Shown one piece after another: positions 15,082-22,485 of a stretch of DNA of 22,696 bases. Both the position numbers and the translations under genes were made by a program. A model generated the notes under the pieces. It was not told where the DNA came from. It was given only the letters and a program-made list of their open reading frames with translations, and did not search any database. Each line of letters starts with the position of its first letter. Within the stretch, counting starts at the first letter, position 1. Origin of the DNA: an uncultured Collinsella sp. (GTDB lineage Bacteria > Actinomycetota > Coriobacteriia > Coriobacteriales > Coriobacteriaceae); the NCBI GenBank assembly GCA_902470805.1, contig CABRHX010000032.1, forward strand, positions 1 through 22,696, read 5' to 3'.

Positions 15082-16185
15082 CTAGCTGCGTTTTCGGATC
15101 AGGGCAATGTAGAAGCCCTCAAATTCGCGGCTGGGCGGAATGGTGAGCGTGCCGGGCAGGCCGTTGGCGATGGCCGATACCTGACCCGCGGCAATGGCCT
15201 CGGTCAGGGCGTTGGACTCGATGCGCGGCTCCTCACCAGCTTCCTGGGCACGGCGTGCCTCACTTTCGCTTGGCGTGCCGTCGAGGGGGATGATCTCGCA
15301 GTCCATATGCTTGTCGAGGGCTTCTTGCAGGGCGTCCTCGTTTTCCTGCGGCAAGATCGAACAAGTCGAATAGACGAGCGTGCCGCCCGGTTTGAGGGCT
15401 CCCATGGCGCGGTCCAGAAGCGCACGCTGCGAGCGGGCGCATTTGACGAGCAGCTGCTCGGTCAGGCCGCGCAGGCTTTTCTCGTTGCCGCTGATGACGG
15501 TGCCCGTGCCGGTGCAGGGAGCGTCGAGCAGGATGCGGTCAAAGCGGAAGAACTCGTCGAGCTCGCGTGCGTCGGTGCGCATGACGGGCACGTTTTTTGC
15601 GCCTTGGCGGTGGAGGTTGGCTTCGAGCTTCTCGGCGCGGGGAATGCTCATCTCGCAGGCGGTAAGGTGCGCCTGCCCCTGCGTGAGGGCGGCGATCTGC
15701 GTCGTCTTGCCGCCAGGGGCTGCACACATGTCCAGGATGTCCTCGCCTGCCTGTGCGCCCAGGACCAGCGGCGGCATCATGGACGACAAGCTCTGCAGGT
15801 AGATCTTGCCGTCGCGGTAGATGTCGAGGTCCCACAGATCGGAAACCTGGGCCTCGGGCAGGATAAAGGCGTCCGGATACCAGGTAACGGTTTGGTGCGC
15901 GATGCCGGCGGCATCGAGCGCCGCAGCGATGTCCTCGGCGGTTGCCTTGAGCGTGTTGGCGCGCAGCGTGACCGGGCGTGCGGCTGCGGCGCCAAAGCCC
16001 TCGATCATGAGCTCGGCATCGGTGAGGGCATAGGCGCCAGCGACCGTATCGACCATAAAGCGCGGCAGGTCGGCGGCGCAGGGAAGGGCGGCAAGCTGGT
16101 CGGAAAGCTCGGTGGCGGCAAATTGCCTGAGCTTGAGCTCGGGCTTGACCTGCTTTTTCTGCTTACGACGACGCGGCTTGGACAT
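15082..16185 (-). CDS. NOL1/NOP2/Sun family RNA (cytosine-C5) methyltransferase (RsmB/RsmF-like)
   Basis: This 367-residue SAM-dependent enzyme is expected to make m5C in rRNA, or possibly tRNA. A basic N terminus (RRRKQKK) precedes a small N-terminal domain and the Rossmann methyltransferase domain. The SAM motif DMCAAPGGKTTQ lies at 152-163, the motif IV cysteine at Cys224 in DAPCTGTG, and the catalytic motif VI cysteine at Cys275 in YSTCS. The C terminus (REFEGFYIALIRK) is typical. It lacks both the NusB-like domain of RsmB and the PUA-like extension of long RsmF proteins, so the exact target base is open. ATG 16185 follows AAGGAAAG with 4-nt spacing. It begins 59 nt after the stop of the MetRS-like gene on the same strand, so the two probably form an operon. 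Confidence 0.92.
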   Translation of the reverse strand: MSKPRRRKQKKQVKPELKLRQFAATELSDQLAALPCAADLPRFMVDTVAGAYALTDAELMIEGFGAAAARPVTLRANTLKATAEDIAAALDAAGIAHQTVTWYPDAFILPEAQVSDLWDLDIYRDGKIYLQSLSSMMPPLVLGAQAGEDILDMCAAPGGKTTQIAALTQGQAHLTACEMSIPRAEKLEANLHRQGAKNVPVMRTDARELDEFFRFDRILLDAPCTGTGTVISGNEKSLRGLTEQLLVKCARSQRALLDRAMGALKPGGTLVYSTCSILPQENEDALQEALDKHMDCEIIPLDGTPSESEARRAQEAGEEPRIESNALTEAIAAGQVSAIANGLPGTLTIPPSREFEGFYIALIRKRS

Positions 16186-16244
16186 CCGTCTTTCCTTCCC
16201 GTCCCAAATTGACTACTTTCCGGGCACGCCGCTGCTGGCGTGCT

Positions 16245-18395
16245 TTAGTACTGGCTCTCGTGCTTGCTAAAGAAGTCGAAGCGCGGGGGCAGCGGCTTCA
16301 CGCGGTGGTCGCCGGGCTTCTCGCCCAGGCTCTCTACGAACTCGTCCGTGGAGGCAAAGATGTTATCCCAGCTAAAGAAGGCGACCGGATCGACGTCGAA
16401 GTACTCGCAGATGAGTTCGCAGCCGGCCGGGACGATACCGTGCATCAGGACGGTCGCCACGCGCAGCTCGGTAAAGGCATCAACCAGGGCCTGCGTCATC
16501 GCTGCGTTTGCTTCGTCGCCCTCGAGCTTGTTGGCGGCCTTGGAGGCGTCGCTCCAGCGCTTGTTGGCGGCGCGCAGGTAGTCGTCGCACACGGCGAGCG
16601 CGCGGTGCGTCTCGAACTTGTACATGGCCTGCTCAAAGGCAAGGGCGGCCTGCTCGGCAGCCTCGACCACGGCGGCAGAGGCGGCGCCGGCCGGAATGCA
16701 ACCGTTGCGATAGGGGCTCTCGTCGCCCTCCTTGACGGCGACGCCGTAGAAGCAGCTGCGGGCCAGGCGGTTGAACACGCCGGTCAAAAGGGCGCTCTCC
16801 TTAAGGGCCGGGTCGATAACGCGCTTGTCATCGCAGGCGCGCACCTCGTTGCCGTCCTTGTCCTTGCCGGTCACGCGTGTGTCGTATGCCTTGGGGCTAA
16901 AGCTCACCGGCTTCTCGGACAGGCCGAGCGACAGCCAGTGCGCGCGCATCTGCTCGCAGGTGTAGTGGTTGAGCAGGTCGTCTGCCGGCGGAGGAGGCGT
17001 CTGCGAAGACGAGCTGGCCTTTTTGCCCATGTAGAGCAGGTGATAGCAGGCGCTGACGGTGCTCTGTGTAAGGTCCCAACCCAGGGCCTCCCACATGGCG
17101 GTCTGCGCGATGCAGTAGAAGTAGATGTTGTCCTGACCGATGAACTGGTAGATCTGTGCGTCGTCAGAGCACCACCAGTCGCGCCAGTCGAGCGAGCTGT
17201 GCTGGTAGGTGGGCGCGGGGACCTGTGTGGAATCGGCGGCGGGCTCGCCCATGAGCGCGGCGTCCTGGGCGGCGACACCCTCGGTTACGCCGGCGGCTCG
17301 GGCGTCGCGGGCGAGTACGGTGCGGGTGTAGCTGATGGGCGCCCACAGGCTCTCGGGCCAGCACCAGCAGGTGACGTCGTTCACGCCGTCGACCTCGGGC
17401 ACCGGAACGCCCCAGTCGATGTTACCGGTGATGCGGAAGGGCACGAGCGCCTTGCCGCTGCGGAAGCGCACACCGCCGTTGGCGAGCACCGCGTGGGCGT
17501 CGTCGCGCTCCTTCCAGCTGGGGAAGGTGACGGTAAAGCTGCTCTTGTTGCCCTCGGGTTCCAGCACGGTGTGCTCGGGGAGCTGGTCCTCGACGGCGTC
17601 GAAGGCCTCGCGGAACTTGTTCTGAATGTAGAGCTGAGCCGGCAGCAGCCACTCTTCCATGGTCTTGGAGACCACGGAGCGAACCTGCGGGTTCTGGGCG
17701 AGCTTGGCGGTGTAGGTCTTCATAAAGTCGAGGTAGGCCGGCAGGTCGAAGTAGAGGTTGTCGACCGGGCGCAGCTCGGGCACCTCGCCGGTGAGCTGGC
17801 TCTTGGGCGCGATGAGCTCCTCGGGCTCAAACTGGTGACCCAGGTCGCACTCGTCGGCGTACGCCTTCTCGGACTTGCAGCCCTGGATGGGGCAGCGGCC
17901 GATCACCTGACGGCCGTTGAGGAACGTGCCGGCCTTGGCGTCGTAGAACTGCAGCGTGGAGCGCTTGGAGATGGTGCCCTGCTCGTGCAGGCGCTCGATA
18001 ATCTCGGCGGTCACCTCGTTGTGAATCTGAGCAGCCGGCTCAAGGCCCGAGCCGCCGTAGATATCGCAGCTGATGTTGTAGTTGTTGAGGGTCGCTGCTT
18101 GGCGGGAGTGGTTGGACTCGACGTACTCGCTAATGGACTTGTCGTAGCCCTCGTTCTCCTTAAGCTTGCGGTAGCTCTCCATGATGGGCGAGCCGTAGCA
18201 GTCGGTGCCCGAGGTGAAGATGACGTTCTCGCGGCCCAGGCGGTCGCGCAGGAAACGGGCGAAGAAGTCGGCCGGGACAAAGACGCCGCCGACGTGGCCA
18301 AAGTGCAGGCCCTTGTTGCCGTAGGGCTCGCCGGCGGTAACGATGGCGCGGCGCGGCCAGCTGGGACGGTCGTTCATGGAGTATTTGGATGCCAT
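16245..18395 (-). CDS. Methionyl-tRNA-synthetase-like class I tRNA ligase family protein with degenerate KMSKS
   Basis: This 716-residue protein is clearly related to class I methionyl-tRNA synthetase. It has a HIGH-type motif HFGH (31-34), GTDCYGSPIM, a zinc-knuckle-like set (Cys168, Cys173, Cys183, with His187 where a Cys is usual), LIAPKSQLTGEVPELR and the anticodon-domain helices. Unusual points are several. The KMSKS position reads KKASS (458-462) within a Ser/Pro-rich loop. There is an insert of about 60 residues before the DWGVPVP segment (about 257-325) and another at about 360-410. By eye, the methionine-pocket Trp and His of the E. coli enzyme appear replaced by Ser and Tyr. ATG 18395 follows AAGGAG; longer in-frame starts lack such a site. 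It may be a paralog with altered activity rather than the housekeeping enzyme. Confidence 0.82.
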   Translation of the reverse strand: MASKYSMNDRPSWPRRAIVTAGEPYGNKGLHFGHVGGVFVPADFFARFLRDRLGRENVIFTSGTDCYGSPIMESYRKLKENEGYDKSISEYVESNHSRQAATLNNYNISCDIYGGSGLEPAAQIHNEVTAEIIERLHEQGTISKRSTLQFYDAKAGTFLNGRQVIGRCPIQGCKSEKAYADECDLGHQFEPEELIAPKSQLTGEVPELRPVDNLYFDLPAYLDFMKTYTAKLAQNPQVRSVVSKTMEEWLLPAQLYIQNKFREAFDAVEDQLPEHTVLEPEGNKSSFTVTFPSWKERDDAHAVLANGGVRFRSGKALVPFRITGNIDWGVPVPEVDGVNDVTCWCWPESLWAPISYTRTVLARDARAAGVTEGVAAQDAALMGEPAADSTQVPAPTYQHSSLDWRDWWCSDDAQIYQFIGQDNIYFYCIAQTAMWEALGWDLTQSTVSACYHLLYMGKKASSSSQTPPPPADDLLNHYTCEQMRAHWLSLGLSEKPVSFSPKAYDTRVTGKDKDGNEVRACDDKRVIDPALKESALLTGVFNRLARSCFYGVAVKEGDESPYRNGCIPAGAASAAVVEAAEQAALAFEQAMYKFETHRALAVCDDYLRAANKRWSDASKAANKLEGDEANAAMTQALVDAFTELRVATVLMHGIVPAGCELICEYFDVDPVAFFSWDNIFASTDEFVESLGEKPGDHRVKPLPPRFDFFSKHESQY

Positions 18396-18513
18396 GGGAC
18401 TCCTTCGCATATGGTGAGAGCGCGGCCGGGCGCGGGGCTCGGCGGCGCAGTGGTCAATTCGTGCATATCGTTCGACATTATCGCACATGCGGACGGGTAC
18501 GTGGCAGGGGCGC

Positions 18514-18519
18514 TATCCT
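18514..18519 (+). promoter_or_regulatory. -10 element of a possibly leaderless promoter
   Basis: TATCCT is followed by only 8 nt before the ATG at 18528. A CGGACG at 18490-18495 is a weak -35 with 18-bp spacing. No Shine-Dalgarno exists, so the transcript probably begins at or within a base or two of the start codon. Confidence 0.45.
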
Positions 18520-18527
18520 AAGATGCT

Positions 18528-19097
18528 ATGAATGAGATTTCCAACATACATGCGTTTGAGGACGAGGATTTTCTGCACGCTTGCTTCGTGTGGGGGATGG
18601 TTGTGCTTGTGGTGTTCGCCGTGTGCCTGGTGCCGGTGTTTATGCTGCTAGGCGGGCCTGCGGACTTGGACGCGGCCGACGCGGGCGGCTGGACGGCGGT
18701 CGTGGGCTGGATGGTTGGCGTGGCTGTTGTTTGCGCGGCGTCGTTTGCCGTGCACGAGCTGGTGCATGCGGTGTTCTTTAAGCTGCTGGCGCCCGCGGGT
18801 GCGCATGTGACCTTTGGGGCGAACCGCGAGACGTGCATGATCTATGCCTGCGCCGAGGGCGTCGTGTATTCGCGTGTGAGGTATGTGGCGATTTGCCTGG
18901 CGCCGACGGTCGTTTTGACGACGGCGTTTGTCCTGGGCTTTGCGTTCTCGGGGTATCCGCTGCTGTGTTACCTGGCGGCCGGTCTGCACCTGTCGGGCTG
19001 TGTAGGCGATTGGTATTACGCGCGGACGATTATGCGCGACCGCCGCATTGTCGCCCGCGAGGACACGTCCTTTGGCGTGTGCTTTTTCGCAAGGTAG
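18528..19097 (+). CDS. DUF3267-type membrane metalloprotease-like protein
   Basis: This 189-residue protein has four hydrophobic segments (about 18-41, 56-75, 116-139, 142-158). HELVH at 76-80 (an HExxH zinc motif) sits at the end of the second, and GDWYYAR at 160-166 offers a third ligand candidate, Asp161. This is the layout of DUF3267 putative zincin membrane peptidases. The substrate is unknown. Translation appears leaderless. It is divergent from the MetRS-like gene across 132 nt. The stop lies 31 nt before the target-site duplication of the IS element, so the coding region is intact. Before the insertion it would have been followed about 70 nt later by queH, and a shared transcript is possible. 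Confidence 0.8.
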   Translation: MNEISNIHAFEDEDFLHACFVWGMVVLVVFAVCLVPVFMLLGGPADLDAADAGGWTAVVGWMVGVAVVCAASFAVHELVHAVFFKLLAPAGAHVTFGANRETCMIYACAEGVVYSRVRYVAICLAPTVVLTTAFVLGFAFSGYPLLCYLAAGLHLSGCVGDWYYARTIMRDRRIVAREDTSFGVCFFAR

Positions 19098-19128
19098 TCT
19101 TTTTGGGATGATTTTTCTGGGACGGGGA

Positions 19129-19136
19129 TTAAAAAA
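19129..19136 (+). repeat. Left target-site duplication TTAAAAAA
   Basis: TTAAAAAA abuts the left terminal repeat and is repeated exactly at 20558-20565. Eight base pairs is the usual duplication length of IS1595-family elements. Confidence 0.9.
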
Positions 19137-19161
19137 GGCTCTGTTAGACCAGGATTGACAT
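19137..19161 (+). repeat. IS left terminal inverted repeat (25 bp)
   Basis: This repeat is identical to the reverse complement of 20533-20557. The inner end holds TTGACA (19155-19160) facing inward, a consensus -35 that could serve the transposase. The best -10 (around CATATC, 19181-19186) is spaced somewhat too far. Confidence 0.93.
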
Positions 19162-19219
19162 ACATGTGTCCCCACGGTGCCATATCTTTGACCCCGTAGA
19201 CCGCGATGATGGGGGCAGC

Positions 19220-20275
19220 ATGAACGCCGAAGACCTGGTCCTCAACTTCAAGAAGGGCATGGCGAACCTCAGCAAGACCGAGCGCCGCCGCGCTATCGAG
19301 TCCGTCAGGGACGTGATCCGCGCGGCGGCGTTCGACGACGCGGCCGGCTCCGCCTACGAAATCGAACGCTGCCCGCGCTGCGGGTCCGTCGCGGTCGTGA
19401 AGAAGGGCAAATCGAAGAACGGCGAGCAGCGCTACCTCTGCCGGGGCTGCGGCAGGACCTTCGGCATGGGCAGCGAGCGCATCCTGGGGACGAGCAGGCT
19501 CTCGAAGGAGACCTGGATGGCCTACGCCGAGTGCTTCGTGCTCATGCTGCCCCTGCGCGAGTGCGCGAGGCGCTGCCGCGTCTGCCTCAAGACCGCCTAC
19601 ACCATGCGCCACAGGCTGATCGAGTGCCTCTCGGCCTACTCCCCCTCGTTCAGGGTCGGGCGGGGCTGCGGCTGCGAGCTCGACGAGACCTACTTCCCCG
19701 AGTCGTTCAAGGGCAACCACGCGAAGGGGTCGTTCACGATGCCGCGCCCCTCCCGGCACCGCGGCAAGCAGGTGCGCAGGCGCGGGCTGTCGCGCGAGCG
19801 GATCTGCGTCATGACCGGCGTGAACGACTCGAACGAGACGTTCCTCGAGGTCACGGGGCGGGGCGCCCTTTCGAGGGAGCGCGCCATGGACGCGCTGAGG
19901 GGCCGCATCGCGGCCGGCTCGGTCGTCGCGACCGACAGGGCGGCCGTCTACGTCAATGTCCTCGCGGAACTCGAGGTCGCCGCGCACGCGGCCTACGACC
20001 CCAAGGACCGCTCCGGGGGAACCATCAACCGGGTCAACGCCGTCCACTCGCTCCTCGGCGCCTTCATGGAGCCGTTCAGGGGCGTGTCGACGAAGCACCT
20101 CGACGCCTACCTCGCCTGGTTCAGGTGGTGCCGGACCTTCATGGCGACCGATTCCGGCGCCGCCGGGCGCACGGTCGCGCGGCAGCTCGCGCACGGCGTC
20201 TGCAGGAGCCGCGTCCGCGACATGTTCAACGTGGAGCCGCCCTACATGGACTACTGGGCCGCGCCCGCCGCATAG
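19220..20275 (+). CDS. IS1595-family (ISXO2-like) transposase
   Basis: This 351-residue transposase has an N-terminal zinc ribbon (CPRC...CRGC, about 50-75) followed by the IS1595-type catalytic domain. The first acidic residue is Asp155 in ELDETYF and the second is Asp239 in ATDRAAVY. At the position usually Glu in ISXO2-type enzymes (NTIEGFWSLL) this protein has Asn273 in NRVNAVHSLL. Such DDN variants are, as far as I know, found in part of this family. GVSTKHLDAYLAWF is a conserved C-terminal family block. I chose ATG 19220, preceded by GGGGGC, rather than the GTG at 19166 close to the terminal repeat. The reading frame is intact. Confidence 0.93.
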   Translation: MNAEDLVLNFKKGMANLSKTERRRAIESVRDVIRAAAFDDAAGSAYEIERCPRCGSVAVVKKGKSKNGEQRYLCRGCGRTFGMGSERILGTSRLSKETWMAYAECFVLMLPLRECARRCRVCLKTAYTMRHRLIECLSAYSPSFRVGRGCGCELDETYFPESFKGNHAKGSFTMPRPSRHRGKQVRRRGLSRERICVMTGVNDSNETFLEVTGRGALSRERAMDALRGRIAAGSVVATDRAAVYVNVLAELEVAAHAAYDPKDRSGGTINRVNAVHSLLGAFMEPFRGVSTKHLDAYLAWFRWCRTFMATDSGAAGRTVARQLAHGVCRSRVRDMFNVEPPYMDYWAAPAA

Positions 20276-20281
20276 AGGCGG

Positions 20282-20287
20282 TAGAAT
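20282..20287 (+). promoter_or_regulatory. -10-like element before the RelB/DinJ passenger gene
   Basis: TAGAAT lies 34 nt before the ATG at 20322, with AGGAGGGGTGAGG (about 20307-20319) as a rich ribosome-binding region. No good -35 is visible. Confidence 0.35.
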
Positions 20288-20321
20288 GGTCGCACCGCGA
20301 TACACGAGGAGGGGTGAGGCC

Positions 20322-20519
20322 ATGCCGTCGAACATACCGGCCACGACGATCCGCATCGACCCGGAGGTCAAGAGGGAGGCCACGGCCATCCTGGACGAGC
20401 TCGGCCTGTCCATGTCCACCGCCGTCAACGCGTTCCTCAGGGCGCTCGTCCGGGAGGGCGGGATGCCGTTCGAGATGAGGGTCAAGATGCCGGCGCCCGA
20501 CGGGGAGACGGCGAGTTAG
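20322..20519 (+). CDS. RelB/DinJ-type antitoxin-like ribbon-helix-helix protein carried inside the IS
   Basis: This 65-residue protein has the ribbon-helix-helix start of RelB/DinJ antitoxins. A beta strand ATTIRIDPEVKREA (7-20) is followed by LDELGLSMSTAVNAFLRALVREGGMPFEM (25-52). DinJ-type antitoxins are about 85-90 residues, with a C-terminal arm that wraps the toxin. Here the chain ends soon after GMPFEM, so most of that arm is missing. No toxin gene follows: only 13 nt separate the stop from the right terminal repeat. It lies 46 nt after the transposase stop on the same strand, with a strong Shine-Dalgarno. It may act as a DNA-binding regulator of the element rather than as an antitoxin. 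The domain call is firm, the role is inferred. Confidence 0.85.
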   Translation: MPSNIPATTIRIDPEVKREATAILDELGLSMSTAVNAFLRALVREGGMPFEMRVKMPAPDGETAS

Positions 20520-20532
20520 CCGGCAGGTCGGC

Positions 20533-20557
20533 ATGTCAATCCTGGTCTAACAGAGCC
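20533..20557 (-). repeat. IS right terminal inverted repeat (25 bp)
   Basis: This is an exact reverse complement of 19137-19161 and ends at the right copy of the duplication. Confidence 0.93.
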
Positions 20558-20565
20558 TTAAAAAA
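20558..20565 (+). repeat. Right target-site duplication TTAAAAAA
   Basis: This is an exact copy of 19129-19136. It lies 11 nt before GGAGG (20576-20580) of queH, so the element now forms the queH upstream region. Confidence 0.9.
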
Positions 20566-20588
20566 TCATTGCGGGGGAGGAGATGTTG

Positions 20589-21164
20589 ATGAAGCCGTTG
20601 CTGCTGCATGCTTGCTGCGCGCCGTGCTCGCTGGAGCCGGTTCGCCTGCTGCGCGAGGAAGGGTTTGAGCCCACGATTTGCTGGACCAACCCCAATATTC
20701 AACCGCGCGATGAATGGCAGCGCCGCTTGGACGAGCTGCGCCGGTGGTGTACCGATGGCGACATCGAGCTTATCGAGGCGGGGGAGGACCGCGATCGCTG
20801 GGAGACCGGCGTGGCACCGCTGGGTGCCGATCGGCCCCGTCGCTGTCGTGCGTGCTATGCCTTGCGCTTGGCCGAGGCGTGCCGCATGGCCCAGGAGCGC
20901 GGGTTCGAATATGTGGGCACGACGCTCGCCGTCTCGCCGTATCAGCTGTTCGAGACCTGCAATGATGTGCTGGAGCGCTTGGCAGCGGTACATGGGCTCA
21001 CCCCGGTCATTCGCGATTTTCGCCCGTATTATTCCGAGGCCACGCGTCGTTCGCGCGAGCTGGGCATGTATCGGCAGAATTACTGCGGCTGCCGTTTCTC
21101 GGCCGTCGAAGCAGCCATGGACCGCGCCCGCATTCGCGACGAGCGCAAGGCTGCCAAAAAGTAG
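20589..21164 (+). CDS. queH: Epoxyqueuosine reductase QueH
   Basis: QueH reduces epoxyqueuosine in tRNA to queuosine, the last step of the pathway. It replaces the unrelated, cobalamin-dependent QueG. This 191-residue protein has the family cysteines: HACCAPCS (Cys9, Cys10, Cys13), CRACY (Cys86, Cys89) and YCGC near the C terminus (Cys166, Cys168). These serve the iron-sulfur cluster, metal site and redox chemistry. TTLAVSPYQ is another family block. I chose ATG 20589 because GGAGGAG (20576-20582) is 6 nt away; the ATG at 20583 is only 2 nt from GGAGG. The neighbour queA supplies the preceding enzyme. The IS1595 element directly upstream has displaced any earlier promoter or read-through. Confidence 0.94.
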   Translation: MKPLLLHACCAPCSLEPVRLLREEGFEPTICWTNPNIQPRDEWQRRLDELRRWCTDGDIELIEAGEDRDRWETGVAPLGADRPRRCRACYALRLAEACRMAQERGFEYVGTTLAVSPYQLFETCNDVLERLAAVHGLTPVIRDFRPYYSEATRRSRELGMYRQNYCGCRFSAVEAAMDRARIRDERKAAKK

Positions 21165-21192
21165 TTCATTTGGGACGTCAGCCTGCTAGGAT
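21165..21192 (+). promoter_or_regulatory. Candidate promoter of queA
   Basis: TGC-TAGGAT (21184-21192) is an extended -10, with TTCATT (21165-21170) as a weak -35 at 16 bp. The start would be near 21199, about 30 nt before the GTG. This would make queA independent of the IS-affected queH transcript. Confidence 0.42.
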
Positions 21193-21228
21193 GTAGAGCG
21201 GACTTTAGCTATATAAGGAGTATCCGAC

Positions 21229-22446
21229 GTGTCTATGCGTACCGATGATTTTGACTATAACCTTCCTGAGGAACTGATTGCCCAGGCTCCTGCCGAGCCG
21301 CGCGACTCCTGCCGCCTGCTGGTGGTGGATCGCAAGGGCTCCCAGGCGGGAACGCCGTTGGAGCACGGCGGTACCGTTGAGCACCGCATCTTCCGCGACA
21401 TCATCGACTATATCGAGCCGGGCGACGTGCTCGTCATCAACAAGACGCGCGTGATGCCGGCCCGCCTGATAGGTCGCAAGGCCGGCTCGGGCGGCGTGGT
21501 CGAGACCCTGCTGCTCAAGCGCCGTGAGGACGTTGACCCGCTGGGTCACGTTTGGGAGTGCCTGGTCAAGCCGGGCAAGCGCCTGAAGCCCGGCGCTCAG
21601 ATTGAGTATCGCGCCGGTGGCGCCCATGCGCCCGAGGGGGCTCCCGTGGTGCTGACGGCCGAGGTCATCGACTTTGTCACCGATAGCCGCGGCGGCCGCC
21701 TGGTGCGCTTTGAGCCGGCCGGTTGCAATGCCACCGGCGACCCGCGCACGCTCGACGAGGCCATCCATGCTGCCGGCCACGTGCCGCTGCCGCCCTACAT
21801 TACCGATTACGAGGGCGATCCCGAGAAGTACCAGACCGTCTACGCCATGAAGGAGGAGCACTCGGCTGCCGCTCCCACGGCGGGTCTGCACTTTACGCCC
21901 GAGCTTATGGCGGCTATCGAGGCCAAGGGCGCGAAGTTTGCCGCTGTCGAGCTCGAGGTCGGTATCGATACCTTCCGTCTGGTGGAGGAGGACGACCCTA
22001 CGCAGCACGTCATGCACACCGAGCGCTACCACGTATCGCAGGAGGTGGTCGACGCCGTGCATAAGGCTAAGGCCGAGGGGCATCGCGTGATCGCCGTCGG
22101 TACCACGGCGGTGCGCTCGCTCGAGAGCGCGTTTGACGCGGACGCGCCGGTGTCCGATCCGGCTGTGACGGCGCGCTATTTTGAGGGCCGTGAGGACGGC
22201 GCCGACACGCTCGGCCGCGGTGACATCGTGGTGCGCGAGAACGCGACGACGCAGCTCTACCTCATGCCTGGCTCGACCTATCACGTGGTTGACGCGCTGA
22301 TCACGAACTTCCACGTGCCGCGCTCCACGCTCATGATGCTCGTAAGCGCGCTTGCCTCCCGCGACCAGATCATGGATGCCTACGCCGCCGCCATCGAAGA
22401 ACGTTATCGCTTCTTCAGCTTTGGTGACGCAATGCTCATTTGTTAG
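21229..22446 (+). CDS. queA: S-adenosylmethionine:tRNA ribosyltransferase-isomerase QueA
   Basis: QueA transfers and rearranges the ribosyl group of SAM onto preQ1 in tRNA, making epoxyqueuosine, the QueH substrate. The protein has 405 residues, longer than the usual 340-360. The extra length is mainly in loops in the middle and near 300-330. Family blocks are clear: DFDYNLPEELIAQAPAEPRD at the start, VLVINKTRVMPARLIG, EHSAAAPTAGLHFT, VGIDTFRLV, VIAVGTTAVRSLE, and ITNFHVPRSTLMMLVSA followed by RFFSFGDAMLI at the end. The start is GTG 21229: AAGGAG at 21215-21220 is 8 nt away, against 14 nt for the ATG at 21235. It is cytoplasmic. It follows queH by 64 nt and has its own candidate promoter. 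Confidence 0.96.
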   Translation: MSMRTDDFDYNLPEELIAQAPAEPRDSCRLLVVDRKGSQAGTPLEHGGTVEHRIFRDIIDYIEPGDVLVINKTRVMPARLIGRKAGSGGVVETLLLKRREDVDPLGHVWECLVKPGKRLKPGAQIEYRAGGAHAPEGAPVVLTAEVIDFVTDSRGGRLVRFEPAGCNATGDPRTLDEAIHAAGHVPLPPYITDYEGDPEKYQTVYAMKEEHSAAAPTAGLHFTPELMAAIEAKGAKFAAVELEVGIDTFRLVEEDDPTQHVMHTERYHVSQEVVDAVHKAKAEGHRVIAVGTTAVRSLESAFDADAPVSDPAVTARYFEGREDGADTLGRGDIVVRENATTQLYLMPGSTYHVVDALITNFHVPRSTLMMLVSALASRDQIMDAYAAAIEERYRFFSFGDAMLIC

Positions 22447-22472
22447 TTACGCGGTTCTACGAACCGCGTAAC
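22446..22472 (+). terminator. Hairpin at the queA stop codon
   Basis: An 11-bp perfect stem (22446-22456 with 22462-22472) has a CTACG loop and includes the last base of the stop codon. No T-run follows, so it is a weak or assisted terminator, or an mRNA 3-prime-end stabiliser. Confidence 0.5.
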
Positions 22473-22485
22473 GGCTCGACGCTGC

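Larger units (their letters stand above)
19137..20557 (+). mobile_element. IS1595-family insertion sequence, 1421 bp, with passenger gene
   Basis: The element is bounded by perfect 25-bp terminal inverted repeats, 19137-19161 and 20533-20557. The left one begins GGCTCTGTTAGACC and ends in TTGACAT. It is flanked by an exact 8-bp duplication, TTAAAAAA. Inside are an intact zinc-ribbon/DDE-type transposase gene and a RelB/DinJ-like gene. Codon use is clearly more GC-rich than in neighbouring genes (many CTC, AGG and GCC codons). Perfect ends, intact genes and a perfect duplication indicate a recent insertion. It sits between the DUF3267 gene and the queH ribosome-binding site. Confidence 0.95.

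Noticed and set aside
16209..18521. A 770-codon open frame on the plus strand, antisense to the MetRS-like gene
   Set aside because: The translation is low-complexity and Val/Gly/Ala-rich with no motifs. It arises from the GC-skewed third positions of the real minus-strand gene.
20322..20519. A complete toxin-antitoxin module inside the IS
   Set aside because: Only the antitoxin-like gene is present; 13 nt remain before the right terminal repeat, leaving no room for a toxin.
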